A DNA stretch of 64,000 nt from Neurospora crassa OR74A. Lineage: Eukaryota > Ascomycota > Sordariomycetes > Sordariales > Sordariaceae. The stretch lies in assembly GCF_000182925.2 (NCBI RefSeq), contig NC_026501.1:3038001-3102000 (forward strand). The letters are read 5' to 3'. The notes under the pieces are model-generated. The model ran no database searches. It was not told the DNA's origin and saw only the letters and a list, made by a program, of their open reading frames with translations. The translations under genes and the position numbers were made by a program. How positions within the stretch are numbered: the stretch's first letter is position 1; each line of letters begins with the position of its first letter. Below are positions 36,315-47,859 of the stretch, piece after piece.

Positions 36315-36987
36315 GTTTAACTGTGGATATTTGATGTCTGGAGAAGAAGATGACTCTGGGCCTTCAGAAGAGGTCAAGATAGAGATGAAGATGTATAAAG
36401 GTGGAGAGATTGAGGATAAAGTGGCGGCAACATCGTGGAGAGACAGAATCTGGGGTTCTCCTATCATTCTTGTCAATCTGGCTTCTACACTACCCCATGG
36501 GGAAGCCTGTCCCAACTGCAGGCTAACAGAAATCAGCCATACGATCCCTGGTGTTCGTGATCATCGTTACTCCTGTTTATTGCCAACTTTCTTTTTTAAC
36601 TGGACAGTTTGTTACAATACTCACCAGTCAGATGGGTTCAACCTACACCCAGCAGGGTTCTACTTGGAAGTTGGCTGGGTCGTTTTCAGCCCCCAAGGGC
36701 GGCCGTCTCGCCATCGCCCAGGTAAGGATGGATGGAGGAAAGTAGTAGCGGTCTTACTGCCACAATGTTGCTCTAACAACGGTTATCCCCTTGAATATTG
36801 GGGCTCTTTGTAATTCAACGGCCTGTATGAGTTTCACAACTTGTTCCCCAAGACGCCCTTTAGGATGCATATCAGGGAAGTCCCTGAGGTCTAACCGTTC
36901 CTCACTTCACCAACTTGCCTTGCCGCCCTCGACTTCTGACGAAAGTGTGTCGACCATAATAGGTATCACCTCCCCAACACACACACC

Positions 36988-37019
<32 letters not shown>

Positions 37020-37500
37020 AAAAAACACGAGATATTTCTGCCAACGGTAAGAAAAGGAGCCTTCCACCGACTGTCAGCCCAATGTGCCCCGGATAGCACA
37101 CTCCAGTGCCTTTCCCCGCAAACGGCCAGCCGATTACCTCCAGACTTCCCCGCATGTCTTGAAGCCCCTGCCAATCTGTGGTGATCTCGGGGTGATTTCC
37201 ACCGAGCTCCCCAACCCTCTCAGTGCAACTCTCTGCCATGATATCCGATGGCAAGACATCATCGCTATGGAGATTATCCACCAAGCAGGAAGGATCTTGG
37301 GCAAAAATGCGAACGGGCCGCTCGCGTAACATTGGGCTTTTTTGGTTGATTTGCTCCAAGAATATGCCAGTTGATCTGGAAGCCCAAATATCCTCCTGAC
37401 CACCAGCAGTCCACAGTCCCCTATTCAAGCAAAACACTGACACGACGTCATCAGCACATATCAGCCGGTATAGGGACCACATACTTCAAATCCGGCCAAG
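36315..37500. promoter_or_regulatory. Shared divergent promoter, Dal5-like transporter and GH105
   Basis: 1186 bp separate the two start codons. It holds a 29-base A tract (36988-37016) directly preceded by ACACACACAC, which could keep nucleosomes off, and C-rich patches. No single operator can be assigned by eye. The layout alone suggests joint control, perhaps by a pectin-responsive activator. Confidence 0.5.
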
Positions 37501-38628
37501 ATGCCAGCAGAGCTCGACGGAATTAAGTCTGCGGACATTGACTCCAACATCAGATTGTTAATCGACGCCCTGGTCAACATTAAAGATGAGACAGGCAAGT
37601 TCCTATTGACTCTCGACGATGGCCGCGTAATCGACACGAAGGGGTGGAACGACTGGGAATGGACACACGGCATCGGTCTCTACGGCATCTGGCAATACTA
37701 CGAGCTCAAGGGCGACCCTGAATGCCTGCAAATCATCGAAGACTGGTTCGCCGACCGGTTCGTCGCCGGTGGCACCACCAAGAACATCAACACCATGGCC
37801 GTGTTCCTCACGCTGGCCTACGTTTACGAGCGTACCGGCAACCATACCTACCTGCCGTGGCTCGACAGTTGGGCCGAGTGGGCCTACCACGACCTCGAGC
37901 GCACCAAGTATGGCGGCATGCAGCACATTACCTACGTAGAAGCCAATGACCAGCAGCTGTGGGACGACACGCTCATGATGACGGTGATGCCGCTGGCCAA
38001 GATTGGGCTGGTGCTCGACCGCCCTCATTACGTCGAGGAGGCCAAGCGCCAGTCCCTCTTGCACATCCAGTATTTGTTTGATGCCAAGTCCGGCCTGTTC
38101 TTCCACGGTTGGGAGTTCAACGACAAGGGTGGCGGGCACAACTTTGCCAACGCCCGCTGGGCCCGCGGAAACAGCTGGCTGACCATCTTCATCCCCGAGT
38201 TCATCGAGCTGCTGGACCTCGGGCCGCAGGACCCTATCGGGGCCATACTGCGGAGCACACTTGAGGCGCAGTGTGAAGCACTCAAGTCTCTCCAAGCCGA
38301 GTCTGGGCTGTGGCGGACGCTACTGGATGTGCCGGAGAGCGAAGGGTCGTATCTCGAGACGAGCGCCACAGCCGGGTTCGCGTTTGGGATCATGAAGGCG
38401 CTGAGAAAGAAATACATCGTCGGCAAGAAGTACGAGGAAATGGCGGTGCGCGCGCTAATGGGGGTTCTAGACAATATTAGCGACAAGGGGGAGCTACTAG
38501 GTACCTCGTTTGGGACGGGCATGGGGAGGGATTTACAGCATTATAAGGATATCCCGATTACTTGTATGCCGTATGGCCAGGCTATGGCCATCATGGCTCT
38601 TGTGGAATTCTCGAGGAGGTTCATATAG
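37501..38628 (+). CDS. GH105 unsaturated rhamnogalacturonyl hydrolase (YteR-like)
   Basis: An intronless 375-residue protein, the length of bacterial YteR/YesR. GH105 enzymes hydrolyse the unsaturated galacturonyl residue at the non-reducing end of fragments made by rhamnogalacturonan or pectate lyases. They add water across the double bond rather than acting as retaining or inverting glycosidases. The (alpha/alpha)6-barrel motifs are clear: DTKGWNDWEWTHGIGLYGIW near residue 40, QQLWDDTLMMTVMPLAKIG near 157 with the catalytic Asp of the family, FFHGWEFND near 203, NARWARGNSWLTIFIPEFIE near 218, and TSATAGFAFGIMKALRKKY near 292. There is no signal peptide, so it acts in the cytosol on imported disaccharide. 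This matches the divergent transporter at 34577-36314. Start ATG 37501 follows CCAAG. CAZy family call is confident; exact substrate is inferred. Confidence 0.93.
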   Translation: MPAELDGIKSADIDSNIRLLIDALVNIKDETGKFLLTLDDGRVIDTKGWNDWEWTHGIGLYGIWQYYELKGDPECLQIIEDWFADRFVAGGTTKNINTMAVFLTLAYVYERTGNHTYLPWLDSWAEWAYHDLERTKYGGMQHITYVEANDQQLWDDTLMMTVMPLAKIGLVLDRPHYVEEAKRQSLLHIQYLFDAKSGLFFHGWEFNDKGGGHNFANARWARGNSWLTIFIPEFIELLDLGPQDPIGAILRSTLEAQCEALKSLQAESGLWRTLLDVPESEGSYLETSATAGFAFGIMKALRKKYIVGKKYEEMAVRALMGVLDNISDKGELLGTSFGTGMGRDLQHYKDIPITCMPYGQAMAIMALVEFSRRFI

Positions 38629-40781
38629 GTAAGATAGAAAGATAATGAACAGTCATCAACAGAGCAGGTCGAAGACACTCCTCGATTTAATGCGACTTCG
38701 TCAGGTAATTCGAGCCGTCATGAAGAGTTCATTGGCCAAACACTGGAACAAACCACCACGCTGCAGCAGTGATCATCGAAGGCGTCAGCCTGTCTCAGAA
38801 AGCAGTCACTCGCTGCATAATAAACCTTGAAATGAAGCGTGTGCTACCACTACACCACGGTGCGTTCACCAGCTGCTGGGTTACCGTTGACTACCGAGCC
38901 TCGAAAGAGTGGCTATATAGGTAAGTATCTATCTACTTCTGACCTTTCCAAGGTCGCAGGAACTACCAAGTGTGATCCAAAATCGTCATCACGTGCGATA
39001 CCGGCTTGACATCTCAGCAATCGTTGCTAAGCAAGCACTGTGAGAGTAGGTAAGTTTAGAATCAGAATATCTTCTTACCTTTTTGTGATTACTCTTACAA
39101 AGTAAATCCGTTTAGGCAGTAAAAACCCCTTAGGCAACCTAAAGGTCGGTAGGTAGCAAATATATTGTCTGGAAAAACACAGCTAAATGATATCCTCAGT
39201 ACCTCTATTCAAAATGATAGTAGATAGTTTCATTCCGACTAGGATATACCGCTATAGAGAAGTGAGGAAAGAATCGATATACTTCTCAAAAGTCCGAGAA
39301 TGATGACGACAAAGGGGACGTTGACAATTTGCTTCCGACACAGATATAGCGTTCGCGGACGAAACACTTCAAGGATGGGTTCTTGAATATTAGAAAGGAA
39401 CACCACCAACTTTTTGAAGGTTGGGATGAGCTTGTTTGATAGCAGCCCAAGTCCAGTAAAGTACCTCTAGAGCTCCACGTTCAGTATGGTCTTCAAGTGA
39501 ACTTTCCTGACACCGGCATCGCTAAGCTACTTCTACGTGACCCATTCCACGAAATGGTTAAGTGCCTTCTCGTTCTTCAAATTCCGTTGTTAATGCAAAG
39601 TTAATAAATGGATGCTTCTTCCATTCTTAAATTCACTCGTCTCGATGGCTGTTCAGTACATACAGAAACCACGCAGTGTCTTCCCTGACATTGAGGGTGT
39701 TGCTTTAACATTATGATTTTACCTGAATCCATTAAATCAGAACTGTAAGATTCCACTACCCCGGCTTGTTTCTTTCCTGGTACTGCCTATTTATTCGCCA
39801 ATATGAGAAGAAACCAGGAGCATGTGGCTGGAAAAGTACGTTCACTTCAATCCCATTTGTCCCAGCCTTATACTCTCGAAACACAAATCAGTCACTTTGA
39901 TTACAGGAGGTCTTTCAATCTTCGAATGGAGAATGGACATCAAAGACCTGTCCCTGGCATATTGTTTACTCAACATCGCTTGCCAGCCAGGATAGGCAAG
40001 CACTCTATAACGAGCCGACAAGAGTATTCAGCTGTCTTTGGACATGGCTAGCTTGCTCCACCAAAATAATCAGCCGGTCATATCTACATGACATCCTTGA
40101 TGATAATTCATATTAGTGGCTGTGTTACACCACCGTTTTTTTCAACGTCAGTCAGGAAATGTCTCAACGCCCCCTCATGGTTCTGATCCGGTCCTATGTT
40201 AGTTACCAGTAACGGCCGCATCGAATACTGTAATACCCATCCTGGTATGAACCATTCGGCCATCCTATAGGAGAGAATACGTGCTTCGCTTCCATCAATG
40301 TCACATTAAGAGAGCAAGGAGTCAAATAGTGAAGCCTGGATTACCCGCTTTCGTCAGTTTCACCTGAGCACCACCCAAGATGGGCTTCTTCTACCTCCAG
40401 TTCGGTTATTTGTTCCGGTGGTACATGGCCTCCTCACTACCTGGATATTTTACACTTTCAATGACAACTGGGCCCTCACACATAAGGAATGAAGCAAACA
40501 CACTGGGCAACCAACACCCCTAGAAAACACGCCCCGGGATTGATGAAAACCGTGAAAACGCCTAGGAATTATTGCGGCAACATACTTGAGCGAAGATCCA
40601 GTAATATCCCATCTAGTAACTGTATGGAGTGTAGAACGCATGCTAATTGTAGTGAAGAACATTGCTCACTGAAATCCTCACCGATGATGCTCCAGGCATC
40701 AAAATCTGGGTAGTAGAGCCACAGAACAGAAGCAATGAAGAAACAATAAAACCGGGCAGACCGTACAGACAGACCGATCTC
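38629..40781. other. 2.1 kb gene-free region, slightly AT-rich, possible relic
   Basis: This lies between two convergent genes, so a promoter is not needed, yet it is unusually long. A good plus-strand intron can be placed near 39836-39906 (GTACGT to TTGATTACAG), and one frame just after it reads like a tetratricopeptide helix pair (DIKDLSLAYCLLNIACQPG) before stops appear. It may be a decayed gene. I cannot assign a family. Confidence 0.35.
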
Positions 40782-42970
40782 TCAGCTAACCCCACGAACC
40801 AGCGAGCGAACACTACTCGCGCTTTCCAACTCTGTATCGCTAGGTCGTGTCGCCAACGCCTTGTGGTGAATCATCGAGTCAACAACGGCCGGCGGTTTTG
40901 ACCTATATGTTCCTAGGCTAGCCAGAACGGCCACTGCTACCACTGCCATCATGAGGAGCATCTGATATCTGAACGCGTCCGAGTACACTTTCTTGACCAA
41001 AACTTGCTGTTCGGGCGGAAGCATAAACACGGCCAGCGGGCTTCTATGAAGCTGGTCTAGAACGGTTGCAGGAAATCTACCAGCCTCCGTGGCAGGGCCT
41101 AGAGATGTTTGTAATATATCGTTGAATATGATGGTGCAGATGCTCAGACCTAGCGAGCCGCCAAGTACTCGCACCTGCGCAACGGCGCCTTGTGCAGCTG
41201 CTAGATCTCCATGGCGAGCTTCGATAGCCGCGATCATTGTACAGGCGGCGAAGCACAAGCCGACACCGAACCCGTATATGGCCGTGAACCCCAGTATATA
41301 TCGGATATCACCTCGCTCGGTCGTGTTTGAAAACCGATATACAAGACCCAACCCAATCACCTGGAGAGAATTTCCGGATGTAAGTGTATGACTTGTGAGG
41401 TTCCGTTTCTTGGAGATGCTTCCGGCTAGAGTAGATCCGAAAGCACACGACCCCAACATCGGGAGGAGATGGATGCCGGCTCGAAGCGCGCTGTCGCCGT
41501 AGATGACTTGGAATCGCTCGGGGATTTTGATGACCAGGGATATATAGACCAGACCCGTGAGGAATGTGACTCTGCAAATTCTAGTCAGTGCAAGTTGCGT
41601 ACGACGAGAGTGTTTTCTTGATGAATCAGAAGCGGGGCGTGGGCCGAGACATACATGATCGTTGACAGATAAACGCGGCCTGTCGCCAGCCGCACGGGGA
41701 ATATCGGCTGGATTTGATGATTCCGCCCGTAGAACAGATAGGTTTCCCAGACCCCCAAAAGAATCCAGCTCAGCCCAGCTATCACCAAAGACCAGATGAT
41801 AACCGGGCTGGACCACTTCCACACGTACGAGCCAGCTTCCTGTATGCCAAACACCAGCAGGATCGAAGCCAGAATCAGGAGAAAGTTGCCAACAAAGTCG
41901 ATTTTGCGGATGCCCGTCCATCCGTCGTATTGCCGTCGACAGTCGTCCGGCCAGAGTGAGTAAATACCTATGAGGGCGAGCGCGCCGCAAGGGACACTGT
42001 GACAAAACCTAGTTAGACAAGCGATAACCACCATTAGCTCGAGATGGAAGGGGGAACCAACTTGATCCAGAAGATACCTCTCCAGGTCCAACCAGCCGAG
42101 ATCCCACCACCCAGTAACGGGCCCAGGACGTATGAGATGGAAAGAGTGATGCCGACCAGTGCGCCTACCATCTCGGGCTTACTGGGCCCTTGTTCAAGGA
42201 GACAAACCTGTGCCAAGCTATAAAGACCCGAGCCGCCAATCCCCTGAAGTGCGCGCGCTGCGATCCTATATGGTAAATAGGCTGTGTTAGTGTTGAACCA
42301 ACTTGGACGAACCGAATGATAATCTAGCGTACAGTTGTTTCATTGACCCGGCAAGGGCACACCAGACTGAGAATCCCGCAAAGAAAACCCATGCTATGGC
42401 GAGAAGGTTTCGTCGACCGTAGATGTCGCTCACTTTGGAGAAACCGACGGCAAAGCCTATTGTTTTCGCGTGATCAAAATCAGCAAGGCTTTCATAACAG
42501 TATGCGCCCCGTTGTTGACAAGCGTCGCAATAGCACAGACTTATGCTCGACGTAACCATGAAGTGTTACTCACTCATGTATGTTAGAAGGTATCCTAGAA
42601 TGGTCCAAGGAGCGTCTTGAGCATCCCCCAAATCCAGCGATATGGAAACCAAGGCAGTCGAAACGATGGAGGTATCCAGGCACGAAAACATTAGACCGGC
42701 GCATATGCTGTGGGTGAAGTAAAGTTAGCAAAGTTTAAATACAATGTGAACAAAGGTTGGTGCTAACGTGAATGTAAGAAGAACTCGGCGAACTGGTGAC
42801 CTTGAACCGTGTTGAACTGTTTCCGAATGTTCCTCTTGTATTTGTTGGTGTTGTTGTTTACTCTTGTTGGAGACGGTTCGATCAGTCCTGTGAATCTCCT
42901 CGGTGATGTCTGAAAGGGAATGGACGTCATTATTCTCGTTGCTGTCATGGCGATATGATGGAAGAGTCAT
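40782..42970 (-). CDS. MFS multidrug transporter, DHA2 (drug:H+ antiporter, 14-TM) family
   Basis: Six exons on the minus strand, 42970-42768, 42707-42574, 42456-42333, 42265-42062, 41996-41655 and 41571-40782, join in frame to 598 residues. A hydrophilic N-terminus of about 65 residues precedes TM1 (TICAGLMFSCLDTSIVSTAL, with the family D1 motif LDTSIV). Motif A is SKVSDIYGRRN, motif B is IAARALQGIGGSG and the antiporter motif C is GITLSISYVLGPLLGG. WTWRGIFWINVPCG follows, as in fungal efflux pumps. Later helices include ALRAGIHLLPMLGSCAFGST. This family exports toxins, drugs and secondary metabolites at the plasma membrane or vacuole. There is no toxin synthase beside it, so the substrate is unknown. 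All introns are short (56-117 bp) with consensus GT-AG ends. Start ATG 42970. Confidence 0.92.
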
Positions 42971-45471
42971 GCTGAAAAATGTAGAAGGACCAAAGAGATG
43001 ATTGTCCGAGATTATCTCTGCAACGAGAGTTAACGAAACAGCAGGTTCGGTATACTCCTCTTCCGGGTCGTTCTGAATTTCCGGGTGATGATGTTCGTTG
43101 GCTGGGTGAAGAGCAGGGATAACAGTCAGTCATCCCGCGAGCCACAGATGATATCAAGTAGAAAGACTGCTTGGATGAACGTCAAGCACTTGCGAATTTT
43201 CGGAATTCTTTTTCCGGGGTTTTTTTTCCTCTTCCCTCGAGATGAGGCAAAGTTCGCGTCTATGTTGTGTGTATGATGCGCGTGTATGATGTCTTCCTGG
43301 ACAAGGCAAGTTTGATATGCTTAGAGTAAAATCGTGGAAGGAGCAAGATAGCAGGAGCAGCCCGAAACGACCGACTGTGTGGAAACTCCGAGTTAGCATC
43401 TCCGTGTAAAAACTCAGCTCTTCCAGCTGTTCTAACATCTACCATGAATACTCCAGCCCAAGCGGTAAGTCAAATATGAGCAGTCGGACACCACAGAAGG
43501 CTCCTAGTTATTGTACTGAGTCATCTTTGACATGCAATATTACCATCGTTCTCTTGCGCCTCATGTCGACAGGCATCACCAGTGCAAAGCCAACAAGCAG
43601 TGTAAGAACGGAAAAGGGTCTGAGACATACCTGGGTGTATGATGGACTTGGTTCAAGGTAGTAAAGACTAAGATGATGATTTGGTGTGGTGTTGAGATTT
43701 GAGCCACTTCACTTTCTCCGTCTTCCACTTTTGCCGTCGTCGCTTTGCCGAATCTGCCTGTGTTTGAAGAGAACTCATTCGAGGAAAGTTTGACAAATCA
43801 CGAAGAGGAGTTACATTACAGAAGAAGAAAACGAGAAACGAAAAAAGCCGGCCGGTGCTCCCAACTGTTGTCTTCGCTTCGCTCTCACCCTAGGCTGACT
43901 GACTGAGTGACTGGACTGGCTCTCTCCAAGCCAGAAATGGCGGACCTCAAAGTCGTCACAAAACAGATACCCGGCCGATGACGGGTGTCGTGCAATGTAT
44001 GACGGCACATGTATAGACGGGCTGGGGAAACCTCTCCTTTTTCCGTTTCTCTTAGATGCAACTTTCCTTATTGACTTTGCCCGATGTGGATGCAAACCGT
44101 AGAGATTACCGCTCTGGCTCAGTCGAATTTTCCTGATTGTTTGCCCTTTCCGAGGTGGAGGAAAATATGAAAAAGTCGACCGCACTTTCCATCCATATAG
44201 AGTCCTACCTCTACCTACTTACCCATTCAAATATACTTCTAGGCCTTGGTCCGCAGATGGACTATCCCATTGTATAGGGCAGTTCACCTAGTCACGTCGC
44301 TCTTTCCCAGGATTCAGTCAAGCTCTGACATCGAATTACGCTTCCTATCACCACCCGTCCGCTGCCAGCACAACGCAACCCAACCCAGTCTTTGACACAA
44401 CCCGAGTCGCCACTTGACGGAACGACACCTAGAGACCCTTCACTTGGTGTTTCCCTCCACTCCTCTTCTCCTCTTCTCCTCCAGGCGCCCGAGTCACTGT
44501 AACATGAGGACTGTTTCCAAGTGCTACATGCTCAACTCACACCAAGTAGGACGACCAGCCGGCAACGGACTGAAATCTGGAATAGCAGCCAACAGACAGA
44601 TGAGGGATAAGCGAGACACTTGTCTCTTTTCCGTGCAAATAGGGAAACGGGCGCCCATGTTGTACAGCAGGCTGAGAAAGGACTATTGAGGCAAAATATG
44701 ATACCAAAGCGAGTAATGCGGGTCAATGTATACGACCTTGATGCATGTCTCGATCGTGAGGTGCGGACTGTACTCACCAGGCAGGACTAGCTGCGATAAA
44801 GTGTGTAGGGTAACGGGCGACTGATTGGGCTCGTATTGGATACATTCGCCTCAGGGAGAGCCCCGGCAAGGTTTTGATCTCCGGATTCCTCTCACTCTCT
44901 CACTCACTCAACCTTTTGAGGGGGGCAAGACGGACATGGACTGATCTGGTCGGGTCGGTGGCTGACAATCCCCCTGACTTGCTGTAAGCGTGCGACCCAA
45001 GGTCTGCATGTCTTGCAGCGTCAAGAAACGGGCCAAGGCGGGTAACTGCAGGATTTGTGCGTATGATATGCAAAGAGCAAGCCTGGCGAAGAAGCCGTTG
45101 AGCGGGACTGCGGGATGACGAGGGTGGAGAGCGGCCAGCGGAGGTTCAAAGGGGGGGGGGGGGCAAACACGACGGTTCCGGCTCACTCAACCCACCTCAA
45201 CTTAACTCAGCTCTCAAGCAAGGATGGATACCTCATTTGTCAGAGAAACTAGCTATAGCAAAGTAAGACCTCCTGTTGGACGCTCGCTCGACTGTACTAC
45301 CACGGCACTTCCAGCCTGGCTAGCTTCATACACGCATCTACCTCTATCTATGCGCGTACATCAGCCATCAGAAACATGCTCATCTCGATTGCGCTCCCCA
45401 GTTTCAGATGTAGGACACTGAGAGCACGACAACATAGATCTACCAGGGTCGCGGTTTGCGTCTGACAAACG

Positions 45472-45523
<52 letters not shown>
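45472..45523. repeat. A homopolymer, 52 bases
   Basis: An uninterrupted run of 52 A in intergenic DNA, more than 2 kb from either neighbouring gene. Confidence 0.95.
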
Positions 45524-45527
<4 letters not shown>

Positions 45528-46614
45528 ATTGGTACAACATCGAAGAGTTCAGAGCAAACTTCCACCTCTACGATGAAGAGGTTGATTCTATAGAACCATT
45601 TCACAACAGAAGAAACATGCTGCTAGAGCCGCCAGAACCAGAACATACATTATAGAACATGATGACTTGAAACCTTTCAAATCCACCAGAAACCCCTTTT
45701 TCTACCGATCTACCCTTTTAGTGTTTTGTTTGCCCACGCAAACCTTTATGATGTTTACGTCTGGAACCTAGGCCAGGCAACGTTGCACCTCTTCCCTTGT
45801 TCGCCTCGTCTTCTCTTCCTTTCTCTTTTCCTCTTTCCTTCCATTTCTCACTCAGTCTCTCCTAATTCGGTCATGGTGAGCACAATACTTAAATGTGTGT
45901 GGATCGATATTTCTATTTTATTTTACTTTACTTTAAAGTTGTGTGATTAAATGGGAAGAAAGCGCAGGCAAGTATATACGGCAGTGCATGAAGCTTTTTA
46001 AGGTTCAGCCTAAAGGTATTGACGCTCTGCTCGCTACCTACCGCTGGCGTTGTCGTAAGTAGTCGTCGCACAGCCAAACATCGATACACCACAACGACAC
46101 TACCTACCCATCCTCGCATGGAAGGATGCGTTTTCGAATTCTTCCAATTTGGCACCTTAACCTCCCTGGTCCATTGCCTTTTAAGGTCACCTACATAGAT
46201 ATCTGAAGTTCTCTCTTCTTCGGAGTAACATCTCTTCTTTCCAGCCCTTCACACCTCATTCGCTTGAAAGGACTGTTCTAGGGACATACCTACCGACTTA
46301 GGACTTACGTACATGCTTCACTCACTCAGCGATCAACCTGCCAAACTATCAACTGAACCTACGTAGGTAGAAGTGCTCGAACAAACAAGAAGAACCAACT
46401 CTTCTTAAACTTGCTTTGACTCATCCCCGAGTCTTCACGAACCATCTTTCTTCAGTTTTCACACCCCCACTCTCCTGAGTTCCCTCCCTTGTCTTGATAT
46501 CAGGTTGCCGGGCACAGAGGCAAGTCGCCAAGAAGCCAGACAAATTTCACTCCTCGCTCCTCATTCCTCACTCAGCAACAACATCAAGACCCAACGGGCG
46601 TCTATACTTACACC

Positions 46615-46616
46615 CG

Positions 46617-46656
<40 letters not shown>

Positions 46657-46658
46657 TG
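46615..46658. repeat. CGTG tetranucleotide microsatellite, 11 copies
   Basis: Eleven perfect CGTG units, an alternating purine-pyrimidine tract. The open frames across it (repeated Arg-Ala-Cys-Val or Ala-Arg-Thr-His) are artefacts of the repeat. Confidence 0.95.
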
Positions 46659-47360
46659 AACCGAATCTCATGTCTCATCCTCTGACTAAAACATACATAC
46701 ATGCTGCGTAGACGCGAAACGATGAAGCAGGCCAGAGTCCAGCAGCCAGCGGCTGCAGTGTGGTGTGTGTGATGCACCGTTAGTCCCAGTTTCGTTGGGT
46801 TTTGTCTGTCTTGCTTTTACCCCCATTCGTTTTCATGTGTTAGGTCAGGTTGCCAGGAGACTTTGGACTGTCTGTGTGATGCAACTAATCAAGTGACTTC
46901 CGATCGATACACATCTCATTATGCTTGGCTCTGCATTTCTCTCTGGCTTGAAGCCTACGTACTTATTGCCCTCTGGTCCTCCCACAGGTCTCGTCATGCC
47001 TTTAATTTAAACTCGTGCTAGGACTCAGCTAGAATCGTCTCCTGACCAGGCCTGACCGGCACTCCTTAGTCCAATTTGGCCCCTCCGCTCCTCTTTCTCA
47101 CATGTAGGAATAAGAAAACTGTCATGCAACGTAGCCTCACAAACAGGTCCTCGTGTTTGTATGTCAACTATAACAGAGGTCGGTGAGAGACATTATGAAC
47201 GATACGTGGAATGTATAGGTGTAAATTGTTCCTAAAAAAAAAAAAAAATTGGGTATCGGAAAAATGTACATGAAACGAAAAGGGATGATACATGTAGATA
47301 GCCTGGTAGCTCCACCCAAAAAGTTAATACAGACAACGGTAAGAAGACAAGGAGGAGGGG

Positions 47361-47416
<56 letters not shown>
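47361..47416. repeat. A homopolymer, 56 bases
   Basis: Lies about 440 bp beyond the stop codon of the minus-strand coiled-coil gene, so it is oligo-T in that gene's direction. It is the longest homopolymer in the window. Confidence 0.95.
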
Positions 47417-47417
<1 letters not shown>

Positions 47418-47859
47418 ATGGAACCGCCACCCCTCAAAGGCACTCGTTGAGCTTCACAGAACACCTTTTTCCGACCCTCGCTCCACCGGCCAGCCGAGGC
47501 TTCCTTCTGGATATTTCAGTTCTCCCCGCTTACAATACCTCTCACTTTCCATCTATTGGCATTCATCGAACCAACCCTTAACAACCAATCCATCTCCTCG
47601 ATCGAAACTCATTAGGTATTAATAAACCGTCAAAGATGTGACCAATATCGATAAAGTGGTATAAATATCGCTGTGGGATTGTGATTTTTTTTTTTCCGTG
47701 CCCGGTCGTTTGTTGCTTGCGCCGCCGCCAACACCGTTCCCCATGAAACCATGAAAACCAAGGGCACATAAACAGAAACAGCTTTCCAGCAGAAAGCAGT
47801 TGAAAGGCCAAAAAATATTATAAACCAACCACAAATAAAGGGTTTCAACGCCAGTCCAT

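Larger units (their letters stand above)
42971..47859. other. 4.9 kb intergenic region rich in simple repeats
   Basis: It holds the promoter of the DHA2 transporter at the left and the 3' UTR of the coiled-coil gene at the right. No domain-bearing frame is present. Repeats: 13 G (45151-45163), 52 A (45472-45523), an 11-copy CGTG tandem (46615-46658), 14 A (47234-47247) and 56 A (47361-47416). A small plus-strand spliced frame can be drawn from ATG 43444 through an intron at 43465-43572 (GTAAGT to GTCGACAG), but it stops after about 17 codons. Confidence 0.6.

Noticed and set aside
46494-46711. Two overlapping frames with repeated Cys-Val-Arg-Ala
   Set aside because: They are translations of the CGTG microsatellite.
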